From assembly GCA_949752795.1 (NCBI GenBank), contig OX457061.1, positions 41,138,338 to 41,202,337 on the forward strand: a stretch of 64,000 nt of DNA, written 5' to 3'. Shown piece after piece: positions 37,327-48,764 of this stretch. Every line of letters begins with the position of its first letter. Within the stretch, counting starts at the first letter, position 1. The notes under the pieces are model-generated. The model made no database searches and had not been told where the DNA came from. It was given only the letters and a program-made list of their open reading frames with translations. The stretch is from Hyperoodon ampullatus. Taxonomy: Eukaryota; Chordata; Mammalia; Artiodactyla; Ziphiidae. The position numbers and the translations under genes were made by a program.

Positions 37327-37817
37327 CAGGTATACCTCATTTTATTGTGCTTCACTTTATTGTGCTTCATAGATATTTTTACAATTTGAAGGTTTCTGGC
37401 AACCCAGTATTGAGCAAGTCTGTTGGCTCCATTTTTCCAACAGCATTTGCTCACTTTGTGTCTGTGTCACGTTTTGGCAATTCTTGCAATACTTCACACT
37501 TTTTGATTATTGTTATATTTGTTATAGTCATCTGTGATCAGCGACCTTTGATGTTATCCCTGAAAAAAGATTACAACTCGCTGAAGGCTCAGATGATTGT
37601 TAGCATTTTTTGGCAATAAATTATTTTTTAACTAAGGTGTCTACATTGTTTTGTTTTAGATAAAATGCTATTGCACACCTAACAGACTACAGTATAGTAT
37701 AAACATAACTTTTATATGCATTGGGAAACCAAAAAATGCCTGTGACTCATTTTATTGTAATATTTGCTGCATTGCCGTGGTCGGGAACTGAACCTGCGAT
37801 GTCTCTGAGTCTGCCTG
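37327..37817 (+). mobile_element. Tigger1 DNA transposon, internally deleted
   Basis: Left end CAGGTATACCTCATTTTATT, with 'ggctccatttttccaacagc' and 'gtgatcagcgacctttgatg'. It then jumps at about 37560 directly to the right end: 'ttacaactcgctgaaggctc', 'gactacagtatagtataaac', 'attgccgtggtcgggaac'. The transposase (pogo/CENP-B type) of the roughly 2.4-kb parent is absent. The inverted ends are recognisable but diverged; the expected TA targets read CA and TG. Confidence 0.9.
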
Positions 37818-37954
37818 TGTATATTTTGTTCACACTTCAGGGACTGATAAGTCACATGACCTAAGTAAGACGTTTTGGAGAATGTAAGACAAAGATTTTT
37901 TCTGAGACACTCTGACCCCCAAAATCTGCTGCCAGTCATCTTGTGACCACTCTT

Positions 37955-38153
37955 TTTTTTTTTTGCGGTACGCGGGCCTCTCACTGTTGTGGCCTCTCCC
38001 GTTGTGGAGCACAGGCTCCGGACGCAGGCTCAGCGGCCATGGCTCACGGGCCCAGCCGCTCCGCGGCACGTGGGATCTTCCCAGACCAGGGCACGAACCT
38101 GTGTCCCCTGCATCGGCAGGCCGACTCTCAACCACTGCGCCACCAGGGAAGCC
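37955..38153 (-). mobile_element. CHR-2 SINE
   Basis: Complete reverse copy with an exact 15-bp duplication CTTGTGACCACTCTT at 37940-37954 and 38154-38168. One short internal deletion ('ccggacgcaggctc'). Confidence 0.96.
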
Positions 38154-38168
38154 CTTGTGACCACTCTT

Positions 38169-39445
38169 GATCTAAAGCAGAGGCAAAGCTGGTAAAAGGA
38201 AAGAAACCAGTAACACTGCAGTAACACTGTGGAGTGGCTGGATCAACCTTAGCCTGAAGTTATCTGCCTTTAGATTTTTCAGCAACATAAGCCAATAAAA
38301 TTCCCTTTACCACTAAAACCAGTTTGATTTGGGTTTTTTATTTCTTGCAGAGGAAAGTATCCTAAATTTGACAGCAAGCAACCAGAGTCTCCTATCCACA
38401 TATAAAAGAATATAATAACAGAGCTTGACACAAAATAGTAAAGTGTGACTATGTAAGCAGCTGAAATCTTGTGAAGCAAGTAGGCTACCCTGAAAGTAAG
38501 TGAAACACAATGGAAGGATGCTTCCTGTGTCAATGGTGGCACCTTCACCTCCTCCCTAACACCCTAGTGCCCAGGGTCCATCCACTCATCACAGGATATG
38601 TATATTTCTTGGCACCTTCTGGGGAACTGCTATGTGGAGAATTATCACAGTTATTTCTAGCTAGCTTTATTCTCCTCACATGAAGACAAAAGGGAGATAG
38701 AAAAATAAAATTAAGGTTAATATTTTGATGTTAAAGAATCGATACTTTAAAACGTTACTCATTTACTTTGGCAGCGGGAGGCCAGTGAAGAAAAAATACA
38801 TAATGAAGGATTATTTTTATGGCAGTGTCAATTTTTTTGCATGACAACTTATTAATACCATCTTTCCCCCTGCAGCAGGATAGCAGAGAAGCTGAAGAAT
38901 AAATCACATCGGAACACTAGCAACTATTGCCCATAAACTCACAACCTTAAAGAGTCATGGGATCTGTTATGACTTTATTACAACCATTTCCTGATTTCTT
39001 TGGGAAGTGAAGAACTGGGCTTTCTCTCTGGTGGGGGGTGGGGGGTGGGAGGTGGGCACAGAGATGGGGCTTATGGAGGAAAGAGGAAGAACAGCCTGAA
39101 TACAAAACAAAGTTAGTTACTGCTTTACAGAGGCCAGTGAAGTGGTGCTTGTATCCCCTCTCCTCTCAAAGACAGTACCACGTCCCCACTGAGTGCTCTC
39201 AAGGGGCCCCAGGCCAGCCCAGGACCCCCAACCCATAGCAACCCATGCTTCCAGGAGCTGGACCTTGCACATATCTTGCAGTCACAGTCACTTGTCTCGG
39301 GGGCTGTAAAGGCAGACGCAAGGCAAACTCAGTGGTTTGAATCACACTGCTTTAAAAAACAAAAGCAAAGAGCCAAAAGCTTGCTGAATGAAAGCCTAAA
39401 CTCAAAGACTATCCCGAATGTGTTTTCACTGCCAAATGTTCCATG
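38169..39445. other. Intronic, nothing recognised
   Basis: No coding frame. Contains a dense G-run block at 39033-39056. Confidence 0.55.
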
Positions 39446-39455
39446 CTGACCTTTT

Positions 39456-39821
39456 TTTTTTTTTTAAGTTTTGGACATTCTTTTTTTTTTTTAAGCTAAA
39501 CTTAAAAAAAAATTATTTGTTTATGGCTGCGTTGGGTCTTCGTTGCTTTGCGCAGGCTTTCTCTAGTTGCGGCGAGCGGGGGCTACTCTTCATTGAGGTG
39601 TGCAGGCTTCTCATTGCAGTGGCTTCTCCCGTTGCGGAGCGTGGGCTCTAGGCACCTGGGCTCAGTAGTTGTGGCTTGCGGGCTCTAGAGCACAGGCTCA
39701 GTAGTTGTGGCCCACAGGCTTAGTTGCTCCGCGGCATGTGGGATCTTCCCGGACCAGGGCTCGAACCCGTGTCCCCTGCACTGGCAGGCGGATTCTTAAC
39801 CACTGTGCCACCAGGAAAACC
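39456..39821 (-). mobile_element. CHR-1 type SINE
   Basis: Long-form reverse copy: T runs, 'gctgcgttgggtcttcgttg', several 'gtagttgtggc' units, ending 'gtgccaccaggaaaaccc'. A weak duplication GCTGACCTTT/GTTGACCTTT flanks it. Confidence 0.92.
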
Positions 39822-40569
39822 CTTCACGTTGACCTTTGATGCTTTTAATTATGGGAAGTGAGAGCATTAGGCCCCCCAACCCTAAGGGCTGGGTTCAGGC
39901 ATGGTTCTGAACATCCTGTGTGTCGAGGCCAGTAGTGTGTGCACAGATCTAAGCTGACCATGTTGCCCAGGTTTGCAGTGAAACATCTGGAACCCATCCC
40001 CTCACCAAATCATTGATCCCCCACTCACACTTCAGGGTCCCCTCATGACGGGTGCTGGTGGGAGAGGAGGGGCCGGCAGGTGGGAAAGGCCCCCGCGCAG
40101 GAGAGGATGTGATTCTAGTGCCCCATGGCAGCATGCTAATGTTCTGGATAACCTTGGCTGCAGAGGGTCGGACGAGGGTGTAGAACAATTTTGGAAAACA
40201 CCTTTTAGACTTATCTCAATGCTGTCTCTTTAAAGACACTTTTCCTTATTTATTGCCAATTCTTGAACAATCTGCCTCCCCACTCCCTTGTTGCAATCAG
40301 TGCTGCACCCCTGAGTCCACAGGGAACCTCATACCCCTCTGTGGCACCTGCTGTTTCCTGTTTCTTGCCCATTTCCACCCCTCCCAAGACCGTAATCCCT
40401 TCAGGACCGAGGGCTGTCGGGTGCATCTTCTATCCCCGAGGCCCTTGGTGCAGAGCCCCGCCAGGAGCCCATGCACAATGCTGGTGTCCTGCTCCTGAAT
40501 TCTGAATCTATAATCCTAAAAACCAGAGGTGCTAACCTGAAGCTGCCTCACTGTAATTCCATAGAGCCG
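39822..40569. other. Intronic, nothing recognised
   Basis: GC-moderate unique sequence; no conserved frame or named repeat. Confidence 0.5.
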
Positions 40570-41205
40570 TGGAGCCGTGAGGGGCTCAGACTGCCTGTAT
40601 TTGAATGCCTAGTAGCTGCGTACGTGTGGGCTTACTTAACCTACTTAACCACTCTGCCTCACTTTCCTTACCTGTAAAGTGGGTACAATATAGTGCCTAC
40701 CTGGGAGGGTTGTTGGGATGGAGGGAGCAGGAATAAATGAGCTAAGATGGGTCAAGTGGTTAGAACAGTTCCTGGCGATAGTAAATCTTCAGTAACTGTG
40801 AGCTATTTTCTTCCAAAACTGGAGGATTTTTTGTTTTTCTTTAATTTATTTTTTGGCTACGTTGGGTCTTCATTGCTGCGTGTGGGCTTTCTCTAGTTGT
40901 GGTGAGCAGGGGCTACTCTTCTTTGGGGTGCACGTGCTTCTCACTGTGGTGGCTTCTCTTGCTGCAGAGCACGGGCTCTAGGCATGTGGGCTTCAGTAGT
41001 TGTGGCACGTGGGCTCAGTAGTTGTGGCTCACAGGCTCTACAGCGCAGGCTCAGTAGTTGTGGCGCACAGGCTTAGTTGCTCTGTGGCTGTGGGATCTTC
41101 CCGGACCAGGGCTCGAACCCGTGTCCCCTGCATTGGCAGGCAGATTCTTAACCACTGCGCCACCAGGGAAGGCCCCAAAACTGGAGTTATTGTCATTAGC
41201 TCACG
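40570..41205 (+). repeat. MIR, split by a CHR-1 SINE
   Basis: 'ctgtatttgaatgcctagta', 'ccactctgcctcactttcct' and 'acctgtaaagtgggtacaat' follow MIR; 'agtaaatcttcagtaactgt' is its 3' side. Interrupted at 40825-41174. Confidence 0.78.
40825..41174 (-). mobile_element. CHR-1 type SINE
   Basis: Reverse long-form copy with four 'agtagttgtggc' units. An exact 12-bp duplication CCAAAACTGGAG lies at 40813-40824 and 41175-41186. Confidence 0.95.
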
Positions 41206-42105
41206 GTTGCTCAATCTCAAAGTGCTGCAGTATTACCCCAAAAATGTCACCTCTCAGGACTGCCTGGGGGAAGAGAGCCCTAAAAGGAAAAGCAACACAA
41301 AACACACACACAGCAGGGCGATACTCTGTTAAAGTATGTAAAACTGCTGCTAAATCTGGAGGCTGGCTCCAGCCTTCCAACACAGCCTCCCGTCCCCCTT
41401 TTTCTCACTGCTCCACCCCGAGGGAGAGGAGCTGCTCAGGACTCCTGGTCCCTGAAGCTGGCTGCACTCAGCGCCTGGGACGAGGATGGAGTCCCAGCTG
41501 AGCCACATGTAAGGCCCATGGGGAGGGGCTTGGTGTGACTCAGTGATGCTCGTCGGGCATTTCCACAGGGCCCCGTCCTCAGGTGACCAGCAGGCTGAGG
41601 GCAGACTCTTAGGAGAAGACATTCTTCTCTAACACAGCGATTTGTTTTGCGAGGCCTCATTCCAGTGGGGCTGTTGGTTAACTGTTGCTGTCACCCTTCC
41701 CTGCCTGGGCGCCGCCCCCATCTCCCTCGCGCCCACATTCCACCCTGGATTTGGCCACATTGGGGGAAAGTCCTCTTCTCCAAAGCCCCCCCAATTGAAA
41801 AGACAATTTGTTTGGGATTTTTGTGGCAAGGGCTTTTAAATTGTGGGCTCCCAGAGCACCATCCTGATCCAGCTTCCAGGGTGGGCTCTGGGCAGGAGGA
41901 GAGTAAGCACACACAGAGAAGCCAGGCCACCACTGCTGCCCACTTGGGGGACTGCTTGTTGCTCCAGCCCCCATCCCGTGACAAACACTCGAGGCTCCTC
42001 AGTGAATGATGTCCACACAGGCTGTGGTGACGGTTCTGTGGATGGGGAATGTACCTTCCTCACTAGAAAACAAAAACTCACCGTATATTATCATTTAAAC
42101 TTGAC
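41206..42105. other. Intronic, nothing recognised
   Basis: Overlapping frames of 60-147 codons on both strands reflect GC content rather than a gene; none shows a domain. Confidence 0.5.
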
Positions 42106-42745
42106 GAAACAGAGTATAGGCTATCCTCATTTCTTGTGGGATCCATATTTGTGAATTCACTTACTCCCTAAAATTGATTTTTAACTGAAAAAATCAATAC
42201 TCACAGTACTTTTGTGGTCATTTGTGGATGTGAATAGCCAGATGTGCATGTTCCCAGCTGAGCTCGGTCAAGGCCACACTCTGCCTTCCTTTTTCAGCTC
42301 TCACACTGTAAACAGTGTCCACATTACAGTCTGTTTAGTGCCATGGTTTTTGTTTTGTTTTTTGTTTTGGGGTTTTTTTTAAAATTGCATTTTGTGTTTT
42401 TTGTTTGTGATTTCGCTATTTAAAATGGCCCCTAAGCATGGCATTGAAGTGCTGTCCAGAAGCACAGACGCAATGGTGCACCTTACAGAGAAAACGTGTG
42501 CTAGATAAGCGGTGTTGGCTGTGAGTTCAATGTTAGTGAATCAACAATATATATTAAATAAGGTGCCTTTAAACAGAAACACACACCAAACAAGGCTTTG
42601 CATTGATCTGTTGATAAAAATGTGACCAGAGGCTCACTGGTACCTAACCTTGTTTGTCCTCCAGAACCAATGGTTCAGTATCCATTAATTCAGCTGTTTG
42701 TGGTGAATTTATAGAACATACCACAATGAGAATTAACTGTGTGTC
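42106..42745 (+). mobile_element. Tigger-family transposon remnant with 5' transposase scrap
   Basis: 'atggcccctaagcatggcat' followed by 'gttggctgtgagttcaatgt', 'gaatcaacaatatatattaa' and 'cctttaaacagaaacacaca' is the start of a Tigger transposase (N-terminal DNA-binding region), badly broken. The ends 'atcctcatttcttgtgggat' and 'ccacaatgagaattaact' look like diverged inverted termini. Most of the coding region is deleted. Confidence 0.65.
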
Positions 42746-43067
42746 ATTTTAAAAAACTCTACTAACATTCTGTCATTTAATAACTGACAGTTTGCTGCAC
42801 TAGGTACAGACAGCCACACTCATTTTAAAATGAAAATTTTCACTTCAATGTAATAAACATTTATAAACCTCTACTGGTCAGATGAGTATAAAAAGAAGGA
42901 GACCCTTCCCTGCATTAAAGAATTACCTACTTAAAAAAATGTGTTTTTTACATAATCACAAATTTTATTAAAAAGAGAAAAACTTAAAGGGCAGACAGCA
43001 GAAGCAAGAAAAACTACAATCCTTCAACCTGTGGAATAAAAACCACATTCACAGAAAGATAGACAAG

Positions 43068-43974
43068 GTGAAAAGGCAGAGGGCTATGTACCAGATGAAG
43101 GAACAAGATAAAACTCCAGAAAAACAACTAAATGAAGTGGAGATAGGCAATCTTCCGGAAAAAGAATTCAGAATAATGATAGTGAAGATGATACAGGGCC
43201 TCGGAAAAACAATGGAGGCAAAGATCGAGAAGATGCAAGAAATGTTTAACAAAAATCTAGAAGAATTAAAGAACAAACAAACAGAGATGAACAATACAAT
43301 AACTGAAATGAAAAATACACTAGAAGGAATCAATAGCAGAATAACTGAGGCAGAAGAACAGATAAGTGACCTGGAGGACAGAACGGTGGAATTCAGTGTC
43401 ATGGAACAGAATAAAGAAAAAAGAATGAATAGAAATGAAGACAGCCTAAGGGACCTCTGGGACAATATTAAACACAACAACATTAGCATTATAGGGGTCC
43501 CAGAAGGAGAAGAGAGAGAGAAAAGACCCATGAAAATATTTCAAGAGATTATAGTCGAAAAATTCCTTAACATGGGAAAGGAAATAGCCACCCAAGTCCA
43601 GGAAGCACAGAGAGTCCCAGGCAAGATAAACCCAAGGAGAAACATGCCGAGACACATAGCAATCAAATTGGCAAAAACTAAAGACAAAGAAAAATTATTG
43701 AAAGCAGCAAGGGAAAAAATGACAAAAAACAAACAAGGGAACTCCCATAAGGTTAACAGCTGATTTCTCAGCAGAAACTCTACAGGCGAGAAGGGAGTGG
43801 CAAGATATATTTAAAGTGATGAAAGGGAAGAACCTACAACCAAGATTACTCTACCCGGAAAGGATCTCATTCAGATTCAACAGAGAAATCAAAAGCTTTA
43901 CAGACAAGCAAAAGCTAAGAGAATTCAGCACCACCAAACCAGCTCTACTACAAATGCTAAAGGAACTTCTCTAA
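43068..43974 (+). pseudogene. L1 ORF1 remnant (copy 2)
   Basis: First 231 codons are open: N-terminal MKRQRAMYQMKEQ, coiled coil (KIEKMQEMFNKNLEELKNKQ to ITEAEEQISDLED) and RRM start (LRDLWDNIKHNNISIIGVPE). A frameshift near 43730 ends the frame at 43763. The C-terminal domain continues out of frame to the normal stop at 43972-43974. Confidence 0.92.
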
Positions 43975-45891
43975 GTGGGAAACACAAGAGAAGAAAAGGA
44001 TCTGCAAAAACAAACCCATAACAATTAAGAAAATGGTAATAGCAACATACTTATCGATAATTACCTTAAATGTGCATGGATTAAATGCTCCAACCAAAAC
44101 ACACAGGCTTGCTGAATGGATACAAAAAAAAGACACATATATATGCTGTCTACAAGAGATCCACTTCAGACCTAGGGACACATACAGACTGAAAGTGAGG
44201 GGATGGAAAAAGATATTCCATGCAAATGGAAATCAAAAGAAAGCTGCGGTAGCAACACTTATATCAGATAAAATACACTTTAAAATACAGAATGTTACAA
44301 GAGATAAGGAAGGACACTCCATAATTAATGATCAAGTGATCAATCCAAGAAGAAGATATTACAATTATAAATATTATGCACCCAACACAGGAGCACCTCA
44401 ATACATAAGGCAACTGCTAACAGCTGTAAAATAGGAAATCGACAGTAACACAATAATACTGGGGGACTTTAACACCTCACTTAACACCAATGGACAGATC
44501 AAAAAAACAGAAAATTAATAAGAAAACACAAGTTTTAAATGACACAGTAGACCAGCTAGATTTAATTGATATTAATAGGACATTCCATCCAAAAACAGCA
44601 GATTACACTTTCTTCTCAAGTGCACACAGAACATTCTCCAGGATAGATCACATCTTAGGTCACAAATCAAGCCTCAGTTAATTTAAGAAAATTGAAATCA
44701 TGTCCAGCATCTTTTCTGATCACAATGCTATGAGATTAGAAATCAATCACAGGGAAAAAAACTGAAAAAACACAAACACATGGAGGCTAAACAATACGTT
44801 ACTAAATAACCAAGAGATCACTGAAGAAATCAAAGAGGAAATCAAAAAATACCTAGAGATAAATGACAAGGAAAACACGAAGATCTAAAACCTATGGGAT
44901 GCAGCAAAAGCAGTTCTAGGAGGGAAGTTGATAGCAATACAAGCCTACCTCAAGAAACAACAAACATCTCAAACAATCTAACGTTACACCTACGGGAACT
45001 AGAGAAAGAAGAACAAACAAAACCCAAAGTTAGTAGAAGGAAAGAAATCATAAAGATAAGAGCAGAAATAAATGAAATAGAAACAAAGAAAACAATAGTA
45101 AAGATCAATAAAACCAAAAGCTGGTTCTTTGAGAAGATAAACAAAATTCATAAACCATTAGCTAGACAAATCAAGAAAAAGAGGGAAAGGACTCAAATCA
45201 ATAAAATTAGAAATGAATAAGGCGAAGTTACAACAGACACCGCAGAAATACAAAGCATCCTAAGAGACTACTACAAGCAACTCATGCAATAAAATGGACA
45301 ACCGGGAAGAAATAGACAAATTCTTAGAAAGGTATACCATTCCAAGACTGAACCAGGAAGAAATAGAAAATATGAACAGACCAATCAAAAGTAATGACAT
45401 TGAAACTGTGATTAAAAATCTTCCAACAAACAAAAGTCCAGGACCAGATGGCTTCACAGGCGAATTCTATCAAACATTTAGAGAAAAGCTAACACCCAGC
45501 CTTCTCAAACTCTTCCAAAAAATTGCAGAGGAAGGACAACTCCCAAACTCATTCTATTAGGCCACCATCACCCTGATACCAAAACCAGACAAAGATAGTA
45601 CAAAAAAAGAAAACTACAGACCAATATCACTGATGAATATAGATGCAAAAATCCTCAACAAAATACTAGCAAACAGAATCCAACAACACATTAAAAGGCT
45701 CATACACCATGATCGAGTGGGATTTATCCCAGGGATGCAAGGATTCTTCAATGTATGCAAATCAATCAATGTGATACACCATATTAACAGATTGAAGAAT
45801 AAAAATCATATGATCATCTCAATAGATGCAGTAAAAGCTTTTGACAAAATTCAGCACCCATTTATGATAAAAACTCTCCAGGGACTTCCCT

Positions 45892-46091
45892 GGTGGCGCA
45901 GTGGTTGAGAGTCCACCTGCCGATGCAGGGGACACGGGTTCGTGCCCCGGTCCAGGAAGATCCCACATGCCGCGGAGCGGCTGGGCCATGAGCCATGGCT
46001 GCTGAGCCTGCGCGTCCGGAGCCTTTGCTCCGCAACGGGAGAGGCCACAACAGTGAGAGGCCCACGTACCGCAAAACAAACAAACAAACAA
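45892..46091 (+). mobile_element. CHR-2 SINE inside L1 copy 2
   Basis: Complete forward copy with a CAAA-repeat tail. An exact 13-bp duplication AAAAACTCTCCAG lies at 45879-45891 and 46092-46104. Confidence 0.96.
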
Positions 46092-46642
46092 AAAAACTCT
46101 CCAGAAAGTGTGCATAGAGGGAACCTACTTCAACATAATAAAGGCCATGTATGACAAACCCACAGCAAACATCATTCTCAATGGTGAAAAACTGAAAGCA
46201 TTTCCTCTAACATCAGGAACAAGACAAGGATGTCCACTCTCACTACTATTATTCAACATTGTTTTGGAAGTCCTAGCCATGGCAGTCAGGGAAGAAAAAG
46301 AAATAAAAGGAATACAAATTGGAAAAGAAGAAGTAAAACTGTCACTGTTTGCAGATGACATGATACTATACATAGAGAATCCTAAAGATGCCATGAGAAA
46401 AATACTAGAGCTACTCAATGAATTTGGTAAAGTTGCAGGATACAAAATTAATGCACAGAAATCTCTTGCATTCCTATACACTAATGATGAAAAATCTAAA
46501 AGAGAAATTAAGGAAACACTCCCATTTACCATTGCAACAAAAAGAATAAAATACATAAGAATAAACCTACCTAGGGAGACAAAAGACCTGTATGCAGAAA
46601 ACTATAAGACACTGATGAAAGAAATTAAAGATGATACCACAG

Positions 46643-46847
46643 GGCTTCCCTGGTGGCGCAGTGGTTGAGAGTCTGCCTGCCGATGCAGGGGACACGGGTT
46701 CATGCCCCGGTCTGGGAAGATCCCACATGCCGCGGAGCAGCTGGGCCCGTGAACCATAGCTGCTGAGCCTGCACGTCCGGAGCCTCTGCTCTGCAACGGG
46801 AGAGGCCACAACAGTGAGAGGCCTGCGTACCGCAAAAAAAAAAAAAA
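46643..46847 (+). mobile_element. CHR-2 SINE inside L1 copy 2
   Basis: Complete forward copy with a pure A tail. The duplication AAAGATGATACCACAG (46627-46642) / AAAGATGATATCACAG (46848-46863) has one mismatch. Confidence 0.96.
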
Positions 46848-47494
46848 AAAGATGATATCACAGATGGAGAGATACACCATGTTCTTGGATTGGAAGAATC
46901 AATATTGTGAAAATGACTATACTACCCAAAGCCATCTACAGATTCAATGCAATCCCTATCAAATTACCAATGGCATTTTTTACAGAACTAGAACAAAAAA
47001 TCTTAAAATTTGTATGGAAACACAAAATACCATGAATAGCCAAAGCAGTCTTGAGGGAAAAAGACGGAGCTGGAGGAATCAGACTCCCTGACTTCAGATT
47101 ATACTACAAAGCTACAGTAATCAAGACAGTATGGTACTGGCACAAAAACAGAAATATACATCAATGGATCAGGATAGAATGTCCAGAGAAAAACCCACAC
47201 ACCTATGGTTAACTAATCTATGACAAAGGAGGCAAGGATATACAATGGGGAAAAGACAGTCTCTTCAATAAGTGGTGCTGGGTAAATTGGAGAGCTACAT
47301 ATAAAAGAATGAAATTAGAATACTCCCTAACACCATACACAAAAATAAACTCAAAAAAACAAAAAGCAAGAGAAAAACTTTAGCTAAAAGGAGCAAAGTT
47401 TCATATAAAACAACCTAATCTAATTTCCAATTTGATTTTTTGGTCTAATTTACCAATATATCTAATTTAAACAGCACCCTTGTAGTCACTCAGT

Positions 47495-47705
47495 GAACTG
47501 TATCCAGGATGCTATGCAAGGCATTTTACACGTATTATCTTATGAATAACCACAACTATGAAATTCACATTATCACTGTCTCTTCTATCAATGAGAAAAC
47601 CAAGCCTCAGAGAGATTTTTAAAATCGCCCCAAATCATTCAGCAAGTAAGTTGCATAATTGAGAAATGAATTCAAACCCAAGTGCATTTGCCTCCATAGC
47701 TCTAT
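47495..47705 (+). repeat. MIR/L2-like remnant
   Basis: 'gcattttacacgtattatct', 'gagaaaaccaagcctcagag' and 'gaattcaaacccaagtgcat' follow the common MIR/L2 3' layout. Confidence 0.65.
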
Positions 47706-48096
47706 TCACTGAGCACAGTTGCTGTGCTGGGCTTGTGTCCATTTTGTCTGAGATACAAGCCACTCCTGTGAAGTCACAGACAGGACTGGAGCATCATTCA
47801 GGAAAGAGTTTTGTGAGGGCAAGGCAAAGAGAGGGGCCTTGTGGTTAAGTAAGTTTGGGCAATGTAGCCTCCTCCTCCCCAATGAAAACTCAGACAGTGT
47901 TTTAATTAGGTGAAACCATGGCTTTAACATGCTCAGAGGGGCTCTGCAATAAAAAGAGAACCCTGTTTGTATGTGTGCTTAGGAAGCACGATACTAACAA
48001 TGAGAAAGAACCACAGAAGGTTCATTCTCAAGGTCAGCACACAAGGATCACACACAGTTGGTGAAGCATTTGTGTATATTTCACTGTGCATTAAAA
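47706..48096. other. Intronic, nothing recognised
   Basis: No named repeat or coding frame. Confidence 0.55.
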
Positions 48097-48108
48097 ATAA
48101 ACTTATTG

Positions 48109-48408
48109 TGGGACTTCCCTAGTGGTCAAGTGGTAAAGCCTTCCAATGCAGGGGACGCGGGTATAATCCCTGGTCAGGGAACTAAGATCTCACATGCTGC
48201 AGGGCAACTGAGCCAGTGCACCTCAACTAGAGAGAGAAAACCCGCATGCCACAACTAGAGAGAAGCCCGTGTGCTGCAACGAAGAGCCCACGTGCTGCAA
48301 CGAAAGATCCTGCATACCACAATGAAGATCCCACGTGCCACAACTAAGACCCCATGCAGCCAAAAATAATATATACATACATACATACATACATACATAC
48401 ATACATAC
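48109..48408 (+). mobile_element. CHR-1-like SINE, forward, with ATAC tail
   Basis: Head 'gggacttccctagtggtcaa', box-B-like 'gggtataatccctggtcagg', repeated 'gccacaactagagag' and 'gtgctgcaacgaagagccc' units, end 'gcagccaaaaataat'. The tail has turned into (ATAC)n at 48372-48408. An imperfect duplication ATAAACTTATTG (48097-48108) / ATAAACCTGTTG (48409-48420) flanks it. Confidence 0.88.
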
Positions 48409-48410
48409 AT
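48372..48410 (+). repeat. (ATAC)n microsatellite
   Basis: About nine ATAC units grown from the SINE tail. Confidence 0.95.
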
Positions 48411-48445
48411 AAACCTGTTGAATTTTGTTTAATCCAGTCAGGATT

Positions 48446-48764
48446 TTATTTTATCTTATTTTATTTTGGCTGGGTTGGGTCTTCATTTGCTGTGTGCGAT
48501 TGGGTGATATCCTTCCCTGTGGTGCGCGGGCTTCTTATTGTGGTGGCTTCTCTTTTTGTGGCGCACAGGCTCTAGGAATATGGGCTTCAGTAGTTGCAGC
48601 ATGTGGGCTCCATAGTTGTGGCACATGGGCCCTAGAGCGCAGGCTCAGTAGTTGTAGTGCTTAGTTGCTCCGCGGCATGTGGGATCTCCCCAGACCAGGG
48701 ATCGAACCTGTGTCCCCTGAACTGGCAGGCAGATTCTTAACCACTGTGCCACCAGGGAAGTCCC
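48446..48764 (-). mobile_element. CHR-1 type SINE, reverse
   Basis: From T-rich 'ttttattttggctgggttgg' to 'gtgccaccagggaagtcccc'. It faces the preceding SINE tail to tail with about 40 bp between. Target duplication is unclear. Confidence 0.9.

Larger units (their letters stand above)
44033..47360 (+). pseudogene. L1 ORF2 remnant (copy 2), 3' truncated
   Basis: Endonuclease opens at 44033 (SIITLNVHGLNAP; CLQEIHF where family members have QETH) and hits a TAG after QLLTAVK at 44434, with a frameshift following. The RT domain is spread over 45294-46480 with [31 protein letters not shown] and an intact FADD at 46348-46359. SINEs at 45892-46091 and 46643-46847 split it, and the end is missing. 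Confidence 0.93.
42973..47380 (+). mobile_element. L1 copy 2, shortened at both ends
   Basis: Exact 13-bp duplication AAGAGAAAAACTT at 42973-42985 and 47368-47380 bounds the element. It starts in the last part of the 5' UTR and carries ORF1 and ORF2. It stops near 47355 within the ORF2 C-terminal region ('aataaactcaaaaaaac' plus a short A run), about 1 kb before the normal 3' end seen in copy 3. Two CHR-2 SINEs lie inside. Confidence 0.93.

Noticed and set aside
48372..48410. Regular short repeats resembling an array
   Set aside because: A tetranucleotide (ATAC) microsatellite grown from a SINE tail, not a CRISPR array; vertebrate DNA.
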